A stretch of 64,000 nt of DNA from DTWD01 sp963662965 (GCA_963662965.1 OY759970.1:4774001-4838000); one strand, 5' to 3'; numbered from the stretch's first letter, positions 27,962 through 37,548 are shown. Numbers and translations are program-made. Notes: generated by a model not told the origin, from the letters alone.

Positions 27962-28975
27962 ATGACCTGTAGACAACTTACGGCCGCGTTCACCGTAGCC
28001 TCTATCGCCTCGTTGGCGCCGCAGCCGGCCCTCGCCCAATCGTTCGACCCGCCGTCGATGCGGACGGCGGACGGCCAACCCGACATCTCCGGCATCTTCA
28101 CGTTTCGCACGCTGACGCCGTTGCAGCGTCCGGAGGCGCTGGCAGACAGAACAGCCCTCGGCGCCGAAGAGGCGGCACAGTTCGAGGCGTCCGAGCGCGT
28201 ACGCCTCAATCGCGACCTCTTCGATCCGGAAACGGGCGCTCGCTCCGCTGGCTACCAACCGCGGGAAGAGGGCGGCGTGCTCTCCTACAACGAGTTCTGG
28301 TACGAGCGTGGGATCGAGCTGGTGGCCGACAAGCGGACGTCGCTCATCGTCGACCCGCCGAACGGGCGATTCCCGCCGATGACCGAGTCGGCGCGCAAGG
28401 TATCGGCGACCAGTCGCACGCATCGGAGTGAGCACCGGTACGACTCGTACGAGAATCGCAGCCTGTTCGACCGGTGCATCATGGGCTTCAACTCCGGCCC
28501 CCCCATGACCTCCGGCTCGTACAACAACAACGTGCACATCCTGCAAACGCCGCGCTACGTGACCATCGTGAACGAGATGGTGCACAACGCGCGCATCATC
28601 CCGATTGAGGATGCCGAGGCCGACGGCCGCCCGAAGCCCCCCTTCGTGCAATTCGCCGGTCTCTCACGCGGCCGCTGGGACGGCCAGACGTTCGTGGTCG
28701 AGACGACGAACTTCCGTGGCGGGCAGAGTCGCGGGACCGGTCCGAACATGCATCTCGTCGAGCGCTTCACTCGGGTCGATCCCGACACGGTCGCCTACGA
28801 GTTCACGGTGACCGATGAGACCGTCTACTCCGCGCCGTACACCGCACTGATGCCGCTCCGGCGAACCGACGGGCCGCTCTTCGAGTACGCCTGCCACGAG
28901 GGCAACATCGGGCTCGGAGGCATTCTCGGCGGCGCCCGCAAGTTGGAGTCGGAGGGACGGGAGCTGCGCCGTTAG
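27962..28975 (+). CDS. Secreted protein, paralogue of 4899-5873
   Basis: 337 residues with a signal peptide (MTCRQLTAAFTVASIASLAP, cleavage near ALAQ). The mature protein has ADGQPDISGIFTFRTLTPLQ, SLIVDPPNGRFPPM, LFDRCIMGFNSGPPM and FEYACHEGNIGLGGILGGAR, the same landmarks as the protein at 4899-5873. Unknown function; in this copy no PQQ dehydrogenase is adjacent. Confidence 0.7.
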   Translation: MTCRQLTAAFTVASIASLAPQPALAQSFDPPSMRTADGQPDISGIFTFRTLTPLQRPEALADRTALGAEEAAQFEASERVRLNRDLFDPETGARSAGYQPREEGGVLSYNEFWYERGIELVADKRTSLIVDPPNGRFPPMTESARKVSATSRTHRSEHRYDSYENRSLFDRCIMGFNSGPPMTSGSYNNNVHILQTPRYVTIVNEMVHNARIIPIEDAEADGRPKPPFVQFAGLSRGRWDGQTFVVETTNFRGGQSRGTGPNMHLVERFTRVDPDTVAYEFTVTDETVYSAPYTALMPLRRTDGPLFEYACHEGNIGLGGILGGARKLESEGRELRR

Positions 28976-28991
28976 GAGTCCGTGGTGAAAG

Positions 28992-29545
28992 TCACGCTGC
29001 ATTCGACCGGCGCCTCAGCTTCGCGAGCACGACGCGGCCCCGAGGCGACAGCTCGTAACCCGGGTGATGGCTGACGATGAGACCAAGGTTCTTCAACTTC
29101 CTCACGTGAGTCTTGAGCCAGTCTCGCTCGCAGCCGATCTTCGCCGCGAGCACCGTGGACACGACGTGCGGATCACGATCAATGATCCGCAACACGGACT
29201 GCGTCTAGGACCCGACGGGAGAGCCGGCGTCGAACCGGTCCAAGCGTGCTCGCGTAACGCAACGCGCGGATCGGTCCCCGCGTAGGCCAACTCGATGCGA
29301 TAGATATCGCCCTCGCGGGATCCGAGCTCCGCCATCAACGTCCTCCGGTTGTCGTAGCCGGCCGCTTCTGCCTCGCGGGCCGAGACGGCGCAGGAGGTCA
29401 CCTTCCGCACGTCACCGACGGCGAGCACGCCAATGGCGGTCCGCAGACTCCCGCCCTGCTTGACCGTCGGCTTCCGCCAGCGGCGGAACGCGAGGGTGAT
29501 CTCCCCGGACTTGATGCGTTGGAGAACCGCCGTCCGTATCAGCAT
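28992..29545 (-). pseudogene. ASCH-like plus winged-helix protein, broken
   Basis: The N-terminal frame from 29545 (MLIRTAVLQRIKSGEITLAF, GGSLRTAIGVLAVGDVRKVT, YRIELAYAGTDPRVALRE) looks like an ASCH-type RNA-binding domain. After VALREH the frame shifts and residues appear deleted. A second frame gives LDRFDAGSPVGS, then TAG, then VLRIIDRDPHVVSTVLAAKI and RDWLKTHVRKLKNLGLIVSH, a winged-helix region. A frameshift and an amber codon together argue for decay. Confidence 0.55.
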
Positions 29546-29558
29546 CGCCCGAGGATGA

Positions 29559-30599
29559 CTAATTGGTCGGCGAAAGGCGTGCCCAGCGGAGGGCGGCTTT
29601 CACTTGCCGCCCCTCGTCGTCCGTGCGCACCGGAGGCCGGAGCGTGAGGTGGGTGTCGGTCAGCTCGTAATAGCGCCGCGCATCGGTCCCGCTGTCGGCG
29701 GGGTTCTCGCTCCCGACACGGTGATGGACGAGATATCCCTGGTCACGGGGTCCGGGACAGGTGATACAGCCGGCCACCTCATGCACCGAGAACGGACCGA
29801 AGTAACTCCCGTAGCTCTCCGTCGCCATCAGCGCCTCGTCAGCCGTCGGCCGTGCGCCGGCGTACGGCACGCGACCCGGTCGCATGAGGTGCACCGACAT
29901 GTGTCCCGACGGCGCATACAAGATGTAGGCAGTCTCGTACTGATCGGCATCCAGGGTATAGCCGTCGGTGGTGATCCGTGACACCGACTCGACGCGGTAC
30001 GCGCCAAAGAGTTGCCGGTGTGTATCCGTCAGCTCGGACGCGGGCAACTCAGGCAGTCGTTCCCAGGTCAGGAACGCCTTCGACCCGTCTTCCCTCGGAG
30101 GCGGCTGGAGCGTCAAACTGTTCTCGGTGAAGGTGTAGACGCGCCGGTAATCCGAACCGGCGCCGCTTGGGTTGAGGCTCCCCTCGAGGTGATGGGTGAC
30201 GACGCCCGCCACCTCGTCCACGGTGAATCGTCCAAAATATGACGTGTAGCTGCCGAGCTGCGCGAGCGCCTCGTCGGCGGTCGGTCCATCCTCCGCATAG
30301 GGCACCCGGTCGGGCTGCATGAGCGTCACACCCATATACCCGGCCGCGTCGTAGATGAGGTAGCCGAGACGGTCCGCGGTGGGTGGCGACAGCAGCGCGC
30401 CGTCGGCGCTCCGTCGCTCGGTTCGCGCCAGTGACCACGCCCCGACAAACGGGCGCTGGGCGCTCGAGGCCGCGGCGTCCAGGGCTGATGACCCGCTGCT
30501 GTCGGCAGGCGGGTTCGACTCACTGCATGCGAATGATGCGACAAGTCCGATGAGCGCGATGGAGCGAATGCCGCGTGCGTAGCGACTGGTCCTGGTCAT
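29559..30599 (-). CDS. Lipoprotein with two lipocalin-like domains
   Basis: 346 residues. A lipoprotein signal (RSIALIGLVASFACSES) precedes two tandem copies of the lipocalin-like fold. Copy 1 has FVGAWSLARTERRSADG, GYMGVTLMQPDRVPYA and YTSYFGRFTVDEVAGVVTHH. Copy 2 has LFGAYRVESVSRITTDG, GHMSVHLMRPGRVPYA and YGSYFGPFSVHEVAG. The repeats align over about 140 residues each, so this is an internal duplication. The second copy has an inserted CITCPGP loop. Substrate unknown. Confidence 0.75.
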   Translation of the reverse strand: MTRTSRYARGIRSIALIGLVASFACSESNPPADSSGSSALDAAASSAQRPFVGAWSLARTERRSADGALLSPPTADRLGYLIYDAAGYMGVTLMQPDRVPYAEDGPTADEALAQLGSYTSYFGRFTVDEVAGVVTHHLEGSLNPSGAGSDYRRVYTFTENSLTLQPPPREDGSKAFLTWERLPELPASELTDTHRQLFGAYRVESVSRITTDGYTLDADQYETAYILYAPSGHMSVHLMRPGRVPYAGARPTADEALMATESYGSYFGPFSVHEVAGCITCPGPRDQGYLVHHRVGSENPADSGTDARRYYELTDTHLTLRPPVRTDDEGRQVKAALRWARLSPTN

Positions 30600-30640
30600 A
30601 GGGCGTAGGAGCGCGGGGCGGCGGACGCTTCAACGAGGTG

Positions 30641-30796
30641 CTACCTCGTGGGCAATGGTTGCAACACATCATAGATGTGGCTGATTCCGAGGCCCGGTAC
30701 TGAAGAGGTGCGGTGGCAATTGAAGCAGTTCAAGCTCTGGTGGTAGGTCTCCATCGTCGAATTCGCCAGCTTCAGGGAGCCGATCTGCGTGGTCAC
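30641..30796 (-). pseudogene. C-terminal fragment of a c-type cytochrome
   Basis: The frame ending at TAG 30641 reads LKLANSTMETYHQSLNCFNC, then HRTSSVPGLGISHIYDVLQP. CFNCH is a heme c site and the flanking pattern is that of the last domain of a secreted cytochrome. The reading loses all similarity above about 30796, so only the 3' end remains. Confidence 0.5.
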
Positions 30797-31039
30797 ACGT
30801 ACGCACAATATTCCCGAACGAAAGCACAAAAAGGCACGTAGCACAGCAGGCGAAAGCCGCCCCCGTTGAAACGCAGCATCGTGTTCAAATCGAAATACTG
30901 ACGTATTGAGCCGCCGCGCCTTATTGCCGACCTTTGTCGTGCCAACTCTTTGCCCCGAGGCATTACTGCCGCGACAGCGCCATCAGCGGCTCGACCAAAC
31001 CAACCCGACCGCTGGCGCCTCATTCAGCTTGGTCAATCA
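30797..31039. other. Unassigned junction sequence
   Basis: A minus-strand open frame here (ending in FRLLCYVPFCAFVREYCAYV) has no motif I recognise. The base composition changes from GC-rich on the left to the AT-richer hydroxylase gene on the right, so this is probably a recombination junction. Confidence 0.3.
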
Positions 31040-31900
31040 TCAGTTTCGTTTAGACATCCATCGCCGCCTCTTGAACGAGACTTGGTCAAGCCAGGCGACC
31101 AACCAACATGGTTGAGGCGTGAGGCTACGGGCAACTTCTTTCGTGGCTAGAGTGCCATCCAAGAGGACAATGGTCGGCTGTTTGTAGGTGCCGAACATGA
31201 GATCGGCGACTGGGATACCAAAGAATCCCGCCACGTTTAGGTTGCACCGATAGTTCGCGTGATGACCTTGATGAAACCCGTACGCCTTGCGCCACAGTCT
31301 TCCGGCTATTCGATTGTTCAGTCTTGTTTTCCACCAGGTCTCGTATGGTTGGTGATGCATAACATGTAACGTTTCGTACAAGAAGAGGGCGATCGCAAGG
31401 GCCGTGTATCCACTAATGAGAATTGGGATTTCTGGGAATGAGAATGCGATGGGTGCAAAGAAGGGAGTGAAGGCTGCAAACGTTGGTATCAGGGCCCAGG
31501 GGGGAAACGTGGCCTGATCGTCTTGCGCCACATTACAAATGGGATACTTGCTGTGGGTTCTCTTCGTCGCATCATCAAACCAGATCGCGGTGAGCTTGTG
31601 GTGGGTGAGGTGACTCGTGGTCATGTAGCGAAGAAACCTCACGGTCTCAAGATGGAGTAAATAGCGGTGGAAGAAATATTCTCCGAAGCAGATAACGAGA
31701 TTACAGATGAGGCATGTGAGGAGGATTACCCAGATTCCCGAGGAAACATGTTGGTTCCAGGTCGAGGGGAAGAAATACCGAATACATACGAGTACAACAA
31801 TCAGTTGCAGGCCGATGAACAACGCGAATGACAGGACCGGGGCCGGTTGTTTGGTTCGGTTCTCGTACGAGAGGTAGTTCAGGTGCGTTAAATCCACCAC
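31040..31900 (-). CDS. Fatty acid hydroxylase/sterol desaturase-like membrane protein
   Basis: 286 residues with several membrane helices and the histidine clusters of the di-iron hydroxylase superfamily: EYFFHRYLLH, SHLTHHK, HVMHHQ and GFHQGHHANYRCN. Members hydroxylate or desaturate lipids using O2. Codon use and base composition are clearly less GC-rich than the left half of the window, which suggests transfer. The start codon near 31900 is a GTG and is not certain. Confidence 0.7.
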   Translation of the reverse strand: MVDLTHLNYLSYENRTKQPAPVLSFALFIGLQLIVVLVCIRYFFPSTWNQHVSSGIWVILLTCLICNLVICFGEYFFHRYLLHLETVRFLRYMTTSHLTHHKLTAIWFDDATKRTHSKYPICNVAQDDQATFPPWALIPTFAAFTPFFAPIAFSFPEIPILISGYTALAIALFLYETLHVMHHQPYETWWKTRLNNRIAGRLWRKAYGFHQGHHANYRCNLNVAGFFGIPVADLMFGTYKQPTIVLLDGTLATKEVARSLTPQPCWLVAWLDQVSFKRRRWMSKRN

Positions 31901-31930
31901 CGTAACTGTAACTCGGATGACCCCGCGCGC

Positions 31931-32008
31931 GGGGGGGGAAACTCGACACGGGAAGCACGGCAGTCTGATCTCAGGGGTGCATCCCCGCGCGGGGGGGGGG
32001 GGGGGGGG
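31931..32008. repeat. Paired poly-G tracts, 8 and 18 bases
   Basis: Two similar contexts, CCCCGCGCGC followed by 8 G (31931-31938) and CCCCGCGC followed by 18 G (31991-32008), lie 52 bases apart. They may be a hypermutable tract or an assembly problem. Confidence 0.6.
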
Positions 32009-32038
32009 AACCCCTCCTTAATGCGGGTGTAGACGCCG

Positions 32039-32067
32039 ATCCTACCGCTGGCTGACAGGGGATTCAA
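32039..32067 (-). promoter_or_regulatory. Repeated promoter module, copy d
   Basis: TTGAAT, 17 bases, TAGGAT on the minus strand, directly downstream of a Sel1-gene 3' tail (32077-32150). Upstream and downstream bases match copies at 34730 and 43680. It points toward the poly-G tract and the hydroxylase gene. Confidence 0.5.
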
Positions 32068-32076
32068 CGCGAGGGC

Positions 32077-32150
32077 TTACGGCTCACGCGGGTGCGCGGC
32101 GTCGCACGAGCGGGCGAGAAGCTGGGCGTCGACGGGATCTTTAGGAGTCA
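32077..32150 (-). pseudogene. 3' tail of a Sel1-repeat gene
   Basis: The minus strand reads AQLLARSCDAAHPREP followed by TAA. The same tail (LAREWDAAHPREP) occurs at 57793-57850 and, frameshifted, at 43600-43680. Only the tail is present. Confidence 0.5.
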
Positions 32151-32347
32151 TCCTACGCTCAACAATGTCGAGATGTTCACCCGTTTTCCCTCCCGGTCAC
32201 CGGTCATTCGTGACGCCACTTCTTGGGACGGACCGCTAGCCCCTAAAGAACCGCAATGAGTAGGCTTGAGGGGGGCGTCTGGCGTCGGGGTCGAAGAACG
32301 GGCCTTATGTTGACAAGGGGAGTCTAGTAGCGCCTATCGTCCAGCGC

Positions 32348-34207
32348 ATGAACCTGCTGTTGTTGAACCTGCTGTTGTTGCTCGCCGCGGCGTGGTCACT
32401 CGCAACGCGCGCGAGATACGGTCACCTGTGGTCCCTCCTCCTGGCGCTGTGTGCGTTCTCGCTTGAAATGCAGGTCGTGACGGTCGTCGCCATCGGCGAC
32501 TACCGCACGGTCACGGCCATCAACGTTGGCATCTTCCTGCTGACGCAGCTGTTCCCTCGGTGCCGGAGCGCGTTGGTCGCGTCGTGCAGAGACGTCGCGG
32601 CGGCCTTCACCGACGCGGCTCATCGGCTGCGAGCGGCCGTAGGTACGGCCCCCCCCTGCTCGGTGCGTCTCATCCTCTGTCTCCTGCCGATCCCGATTCT
32701 CCTCATTGGCTTACGCGGAGTGCTGTATCTGCCGGAGTCCGCCGACCCGTATCACCTGATGAAGGTGTTCCAGATCGAGCGGACCGGTTCGTTGGAGTAC
32801 TTCGACGTGCTGGACCACAAAATCAACGACCTGAGCTTTTTCTACGAGCTGCTCCTTGTCGACCTGAAGGCGATCCCGCTCGTGGGTGAGGCCCTGCTTC
32901 GTATCTCGGGCCTCCTGCTCCTCCTCTCCTACCTGGGCCTGATACTGGGACGCCTCGCGAGATCGGAAACCTCGGTCCAGGCACTCTCCCTCTGGGGATG
33001 TCTCTTCTTTGTCCCGGTGTTCTACCCGCACTTTCTTCTCATCAAGAACGATTACATCGTGTTTCTGTTCGCGTTCGCGGCATTGGGTTTCATCTACAGC
33101 TCCACTCCCGGGACCCCCGTACGACAGTACGTCCTGATGGGCCTCCTGGCTGGGCTGACGCTGTCGCTGAAGTCCACGACATTTCCCATTGTGATTGCGC
33201 TAGCACTGTTCCTACCTTATGGGTCCGCACGACGGATCCTACATTCCAGAATCAGCGCCGCGGTCGGCGTCCTGGCAGGGGTCATCAGCGGAGGCCTGGT
33301 CTTCACCTGGCTGTCCAATCTCGCCACCTACGGCGACGTCCTGGGTCCCATGCGGTATACGGGGAACCTGGTGTCCTCTCCCAGTGGCAGCGTCGTGTCA
33401 CTGGGTCGCTTTCTGATGAGCCTCGCCGATCTCGGTCTACTGACGCCGGTGGTCTGGCCCTCACGAGGTGGATGGGGTGGCAACCTCGGCATCCTGTTCC
33501 TGGGACTGTTGGCGATACAGGTGTGGCTGGTCGCGTCTCGACAACAATCGGGGCGCCTGTTGGCCTTGTGCCTCACCTGCTTCGTTCCATTCGGCGCGAC
33601 CTACCCGGACGCGGACCTGGCGCACCGCATGGTGCTGGCCCCGGCATTCCTGCTGATGACAGAGACGGTTCGTCAGGTCATCGCGCGCGCCAGACCGGCC
33701 GGAGGCCTGGATCTGTCAAGTCGGATGATCGTTGGCCTCGCGCTCGTGTCCTTTCTCGTCGTCATGCGGATCGGTGCAGGTCACCTGAGACAGATTCAGT
33801 ATCTGTCTTTTCCCGAGTGGGCGCTAGGGCTCCAGCACACGGTGGGGTCACCGCTTGTGCCAGACCTCTCGACTCGTCCTGCCTGGCGGATGCGCCAGAT
33901 CAACCGCGAAGCTAGACGGCATACACGCATCGCCAGCGCCGTGCAGGAGAATCGACTTCTGCTGGACGGCACCGATTACGAACAGATCTATCTGACAACA
34001 ATGGCCCGTGGTGAGCGCGCTCAGCGAGTCTGGAACACCTCACGGTTGGAAACGTTCGACTACTTCATCGTGCATCCACAGCATGTGGCGGATAACGACG
34101 CCCTCAGTGCCCGTCTGTCCGCGTGCGACACACAGCCGCTGAGTCAGTCCGTGCACGGACCCGACGACGTCATCGGCATCTCCTGCGCCGAGCCCGGAGA
34201 CCAATGA
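32348..34207 (+). CDS. Polytopic membrane protein, glycosyltransferase-like
   Basis: 619 residues with about ten hydrophobic segments in the first 450 residues and a soluble C-terminal third. The N-terminus contains a short duplication (NLLLLNLLLLLAAAW). Features such as YLPESADPYHLMKVFQIERT in the first loop recall GT39/ArnT-like mannosyltransferases, but I do not see a firm catalytic motif. Possible role in envelope glycosylation; treat as unknown. No partner genes in an operon. Confidence 0.5.
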   Translation: MNLLLLNLLLLLAAAWSLATRARYGHLWSLLLALCAFSLEMQVVTVVAIGDYRTVTAINVGIFLLTQLFPRCRSALVASCRDVAAAFTDAAHRLRAAVGTAPPCSVRLILCLLPIPILLIGLRGVLYLPESADPYHLMKVFQIERTGSLEYFDVLDHKINDLSFFYELLLVDLKAIPLVGEALLRISGLLLLLSYLGLILGRLARSETSVQALSLWGCLFFVPVFYPHFLLIKNDYIVFLFAFAALGFIYSSTPGTPVRQYVLMGLLAGLTLSLKSTTFPIVIALALFLPYGSARRILHSRISAAVGVLAGVISGGLVFTWLSNLATYGDVLGPMRYTGNLVSSPSGSVVSLGRFLMSLADLGLLTPVVWPSRGGWGGNLGILFLGLLAIQVWLVASRQQSGRLLALCLTCFVPFGATYPDADLAHRMVLAPAFLLMTETVRQVIARARPAGGLDLSSRMIVGLALVSFLVVMRIGAGHLRQIQYLSFPEWALGLQHTVGSPLVPDLSTRPAWRMRQINREARRHTRIASAVQENRLLLDGTDYEQIYLTTMARGERAQRVWNTSRLETFDYFIVHPQHVADNDALSARLSACDTQPLSQSVHGPDDVIGISCAEPGDQ

Positions 34208-34403
34208 CCACCGGACGCCGACGTACAGTCAACGCTGACCCTACGGAGACACTATGGCACCGCTTCCGCACCTCGAGGACTTTCGAGCGGTATGGCTGGA
34301 AACAACCAAAGACAAGCATTAGCACGGGGGTGAGGGCTTGGAGTTTGGCAGGTGCTTGTGGTCGCCCGTTCGGAACAAAAGGAATGCACTGAGTTACAGG
34401 CTG

Positions 34404-34637
34404 ATGAAGGAACCTAGGATAGGGGACCTCGTCTTGCACAATTACGAATGCACCCCGACAGATGCCTCAATAGCGGAGGCAACGACAGAGCGCCTCGACG
34501 AGTTGGTAGCGGAACTCACCGCCGCCACGAGCGAACACAAAGGCGTACGGGAGATGATTGCCACGCTTCGTCGAGCGGCACAACGCGCGTCCGAGTTTTT
34601 GTTGGTGACGGACGGGGTGGGAGTAGACGACGAATGA
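34404..34637 (+). CDS. Small hypothetical protein
   Basis: 77 residues from ATG 34404 (MKEPRIGDLVLHNYECTPTD) with a helical middle (TTERLDELVAELTAATSEHK). No domain recognised. It lies between the membrane protein and a Sel1-tail/promoter module. It could be a real small gene or chance. Confidence 0.3.
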   Translation: MKEPRIGDLVLHNYECTPTDASIAEATTERLDELVAELTAATSEHKGVREMIATLRRAAQRASEFLLVTDGVGVDDE

Positions 34638-34729
34638 TGGCGTGAGCTGGAGCGTATTGCAGCTCCTAGGCCGGTTCCTGGTGACGCCTCGCCCCCCATT
34701 GCGACGCCGCGCACGCGCAGTGAGCCGCA

Positions 34730-34758
34730 TTGAACCCCCTGCCCGCCAGCGGTAGGAC
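34730..34758 (+). promoter_or_regulatory. Repeated promoter module, copy b
   Basis: TTGAAC, 17 bases, TAGGAC. The preceding bases carry a relic of the Sel1 tail (CGACGCCGCGCACGCG), and TTGAAC itself contains the TGA stop of that relic. No gene follows on the plus strand before the convergent SagB gene. Confidence 0.45.
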
Positions 34759-34821
34759 CGGGATCTACACCCGTAGGGTTGTGGTCGAAGCTAGCCGATG
34801 GCGAGTGCCCTGGCGAGCGAA

Positions 34822-36459
34822 TTATAGAAAATCCGCATAGGCCGGGAGCGTGGTGAGCCGAGTGTCTTCGACCGCACCGCCGACTGTGAAGTGGTACAGG
34901 TCCTGATAGGTGGTGTCCTCAAGGCCAAGGATTTCATGCATCGCATCGTCGAAATAACAACCGATTCCGGTGCTCCGGAGCCCGGCGGCTTCGGCTTCCA
35001 GATAGAGCACCTGACCGACCGCGCCTGCCTCCCAGAACAGACGGGGGTAGAACCAGGCGCCGTAGTGATTCAGCGGACGCTCAAACTCCGCCACCATCCC
35101 GAGACTGAAACACCCGTCACTTGCGATGTCTTGGGTGCAAGAGACCGCCTGCGCGGTGCGCCTCGTATCTGATTGACTGAGACACCATAGGTCGACTTCT
35201 TCAGGGCAGCCAGGAGCGCGTACCCACGACGCGCCGCGAGTACAGGCCGCCTCGAGCCCAGACCGCTGTGTTTTGTCGCGTACTAACATGTATAACCCAG
35301 GGGGGAGGCCGTCTACGCGGTGCACGAAGATCGCCAGGTGGATGTACGGGGTCCAAGGTAGCGTGCTAAAGGGGACCTGGTCGTGGCTAGCGACCGTTCT
35401 GTGGAGCATGCGATAGAACAGGTCTCGGTCTATTTTGGTCTGCCCATCCATCGCTACCGCGCTCCGCCGCTGACGGATGACGGACCGGAGCGGGACGGGG
35501 CGAGTCGGCAATAAACCAGGTGGTCCAGACTCTTGCGTGCGTGTGCTCGGACTTGGCCCGCGGGGTTTCCGGGCTGCGGTCGCCGGCGCGTCCATACCCC
35601 AGTCCAGATGATTCGGACTGAGGACGTTGGGCGTGCCAAGCCATTCCAGTTTCGCGAAGTGCTGCACCGGGTCCTCGGGCAGGGTGCGCACGGTGATCCC
35701 CCTCACGCCAGGGCCTACGGCGATCAGCACATCCGGCTCCTCCGGTTCGGCGGCATTCTTCCGTTCGGTGCCGAGGAGGCGCGCCAGTTCAGCCGTGCCC
35801 AGGTCATCCATCAATCTCGTTTGCCACCCCAGTCCAGCAGCGGCGATAGCGACCGCGGCGACTGCGTGCCCGAGGTCATGCTGGCAATAGCGATAGGCGC
35901 GTTGGCCGTATTTCCACGCTTCTCGCCAGTGGACGGAGGTAAACGCGACGAAGATTGTTTCGGGCGGACATTCCTGGCATAGCGCCTCCCATAACCTCAG
36001 GCCAACCTTCGCCCTAACCTCGAGCGCATGTTCCTTGGGCGCATAGTGGCAGACAACAGGAACCGCGCTGAGACCATCCACCGGACCACAGAGCAGGTAG
36101 CCCTCTGTCGGGTGTAGGTTGCCGCTCGACGGGTTGACCCGGAGCGCCCATCGAGAACCACTCGTACTCTTCCAAGCCGAGATCGCCAGGCTGTCGAAGA
36201 AGAGTTGTGAGATACCCCGCCGGTTCAGCAGAACCGGTGAATGTCGCCCCTCGACAAACGCCTCATCGTACCGTGGCTCCCCCGTCGGTGGGATCTTGTC
36301 CAGCCCGATCAGGGGCGCACCGTCGTAGCGGCGAAACGGGTCCGGCTGGGTGTCCCAGTCCAGGTGGCCCGGTCCGGGCGCGAAGCGATGGACGTGATGC
36401 TTGGTAACTTGGTGATATCGGCGGACCGTTTCTAGCTTTTCCTTCGAGGTCTGTGGCAT
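34822..36459 (-). CDS. SagB-type dehydrogenase, tandem nitroreductase domains
   Basis: 545 residues. The N-terminal nitroreductase-like domain has RWALRVNPSSGNLHPTEGYL and YCQHDLGHAVAAVAIAAAGL, both typical of SagB/ThcOx flavoproteins. A second, more divergent domain (PLRSVIRQRRSAVAMDGQTK, LYLEAEAAGLRSTGIGCYFD) completes the protein. Such FMN enzymes oxidise azolines in RiPP pathways, but long stand-alone forms of unknown substrate are common and no cyclodehydratase or precursor is visible here. ATG is preceded by GAGGAGG, 10 bases after the MscS stop, so both are one operon. Confidence 0.8.
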   Translation of the reverse strand: MPQTSKEKLETVRRYHQVTKHHVHRFAPGPGHLDWDTQPDPFRRYDGAPLIGLDKIPPTGEPRYDEAFVEGRHSPVLLNRRGISQLFFDSLAISAWKSTSGSRWALRVNPSSGNLHPTEGYLLCGPVDGLSAVPVVCHYAPKEHALEVRAKVGLRLWEALCQECPPETIFVAFTSVHWREAWKYGQRAYRYCQHDLGHAVAAVAIAAAGLGWQTRLMDDLGTAELARLLGTERKNAAEPEEPDVLIAVGPGVRGITVRTLPEDPVQHFAKLEWLGTPNVLSPNHLDWGMDAPATAARKPRGPSPSTRTQESGPPGLLPTRPVPLRSVIRQRRSAVAMDGQTKIDRDLFYRMLHRTVASHDQVPFSTLPWTPYIHLAIFVHRVDGLPPGLYMLVRDKTQRSGLEAACTRGASWVRAPGCPEEVDLWCLSQSDTRRTAQAVSCTQDIASDGCFSLGMVAEFERPLNHYGAWFYPRLFWEAGAVGQVLYLEAEAAGLRSTGIGCYFDDAMHEILGLEDTTYQDLYHFTVGGAVEDTRLTTLPAYADFL

Positions 36460-36468
36460 CTTGCCTCC

Positions 36469-37548
36469 TCAGACCGGTTCAGTCTTGGTCACGTAGAGTT
36501 GCTGAGTGGGATACGCAAACTCAATCTCGGCCTTCTGGAATTCCTCCATGAGCCGAAAATTGATGGACTGCTGCACATCCATGTATGTGTTGTAATCGGG
36601 GCGGAGCACAATTAGGACGACTTCGTAGATGAGCGCGAAGTCCCCGAAGCTTTTGAAGTGTGCCCGGTCAAATCTGGCGTTCTCGTGTTCTTCGACGACC
36701 CGTCTGATCATCTGGGGGAGCGCCTTCACCTTCTCGATGGAGGTTTGGTAAATGACTCCGATACTGAAGACGATCCGCCGTTCCTGCATTCGCTTGTAGT
36801 TTTTGATCCGGCTGCTGGTCAGGTCAGTGTTGGAAAAGATCAACTGCTCGCCGCCGAGGCTGCGAATGCGGGTCGTCTTGAACCCCACGTGTTCCACGGT
36901 GCCGAGTAGATCGCCCACGATGATGAAGTCCCCGACCTGGAACGGCTTGTCCATGAAGATGGCGAACGAGCTGAACGCGTCCCCCAGCACAGCCTGAGCG
37001 GCCAGGGCGATGGCCACCCCACCGATGCCGAGGCTCGCAACGAACGCGGTGATGTTGACCCCAAGGTTATCGAAGATAAACAAGAGTGTCGCCGCCCAGA
37101 TCATGATCCGGACAACCCAGGTCATGTTCTTGAGCATCCCGGCGCTCGTCGGGTCTTCCGTCACGGTCCGCTCAGTCCATTTACGGATACCGTAGCAGGC
37201 GGTTTCTTGGAGGATCTGCGCGACCTTGATGGCGAGAATGACGACGAAGAGGCCGTATAGCAGGCGGCTGAGGTTTCCTGGCAGGCTCAATGACAGGGTG
37301 CCGAAGTAGAGCGCGGTGAACAGATACACGAACGGTCCGACGAAGCGCCGAAGCAGATCGTGAAGCAGGTCGTCAAAGTCGTTCGTCGTGGCCTCAGTGA
37401 GGGTCTTCAAGTGGCGCAGGACGAGCCTCTTGGCGATCGGCATGCCGACGGACACGCCGAGAAAGACCGCGGCGGAGACCAGGTAGTCTTGAAACGTGTT
37501 CCCCAGAAACTGGCTGTTCAGTAGTTGCTGTAGTGACTGATTGTCCAT
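36469..37548 (-). CDS. MscS-family mechanosensitive channel
   Basis: 359 residues. Four or five membrane helices precede the conserved pore helix and beta domain: VASLGIGGVAIALAAQAVLG, DAFSSFAIFMDKPFQVGDFI and VEHVGFKTTRIRSLGGEQLI, then a cytosolic alpha/beta domain. It releases solutes on hypo-osmotic shock. It is followed directly by the SagB-type gene. Confidence 0.9.
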   Translation of the reverse strand: MDNQSLQQLLNSQFLGNTFQDYLVSAAVFLGVSVGMPIAKRLVLRHLKTLTEATTNDFDDLLHDLLRRFVGPFVYLFTALYFGTLSLSLPGNLSRLLYGLFVVILAIKVAQILQETACYGIRKWTERTVTEDPTSAGMLKNMTWVVRIMIWAATLLFIFDNLGVNITAFVASLGIGGVAIALAAQAVLGDAFSSFAIFMDKPFQVGDFIIVGDLLGTVEHVGFKTTRIRSLGGEQLIFSNTDLTSSRIKNYKRMQERRIVFSIGVIYQTSIEKVKALPQMIRRVVEEHENARFDRAHFKSFGDFALIYEVVLIVLRPDYNTYMDVQQSINFRLMEEFQKAEIEFAYPTQQLYVTKTEPV

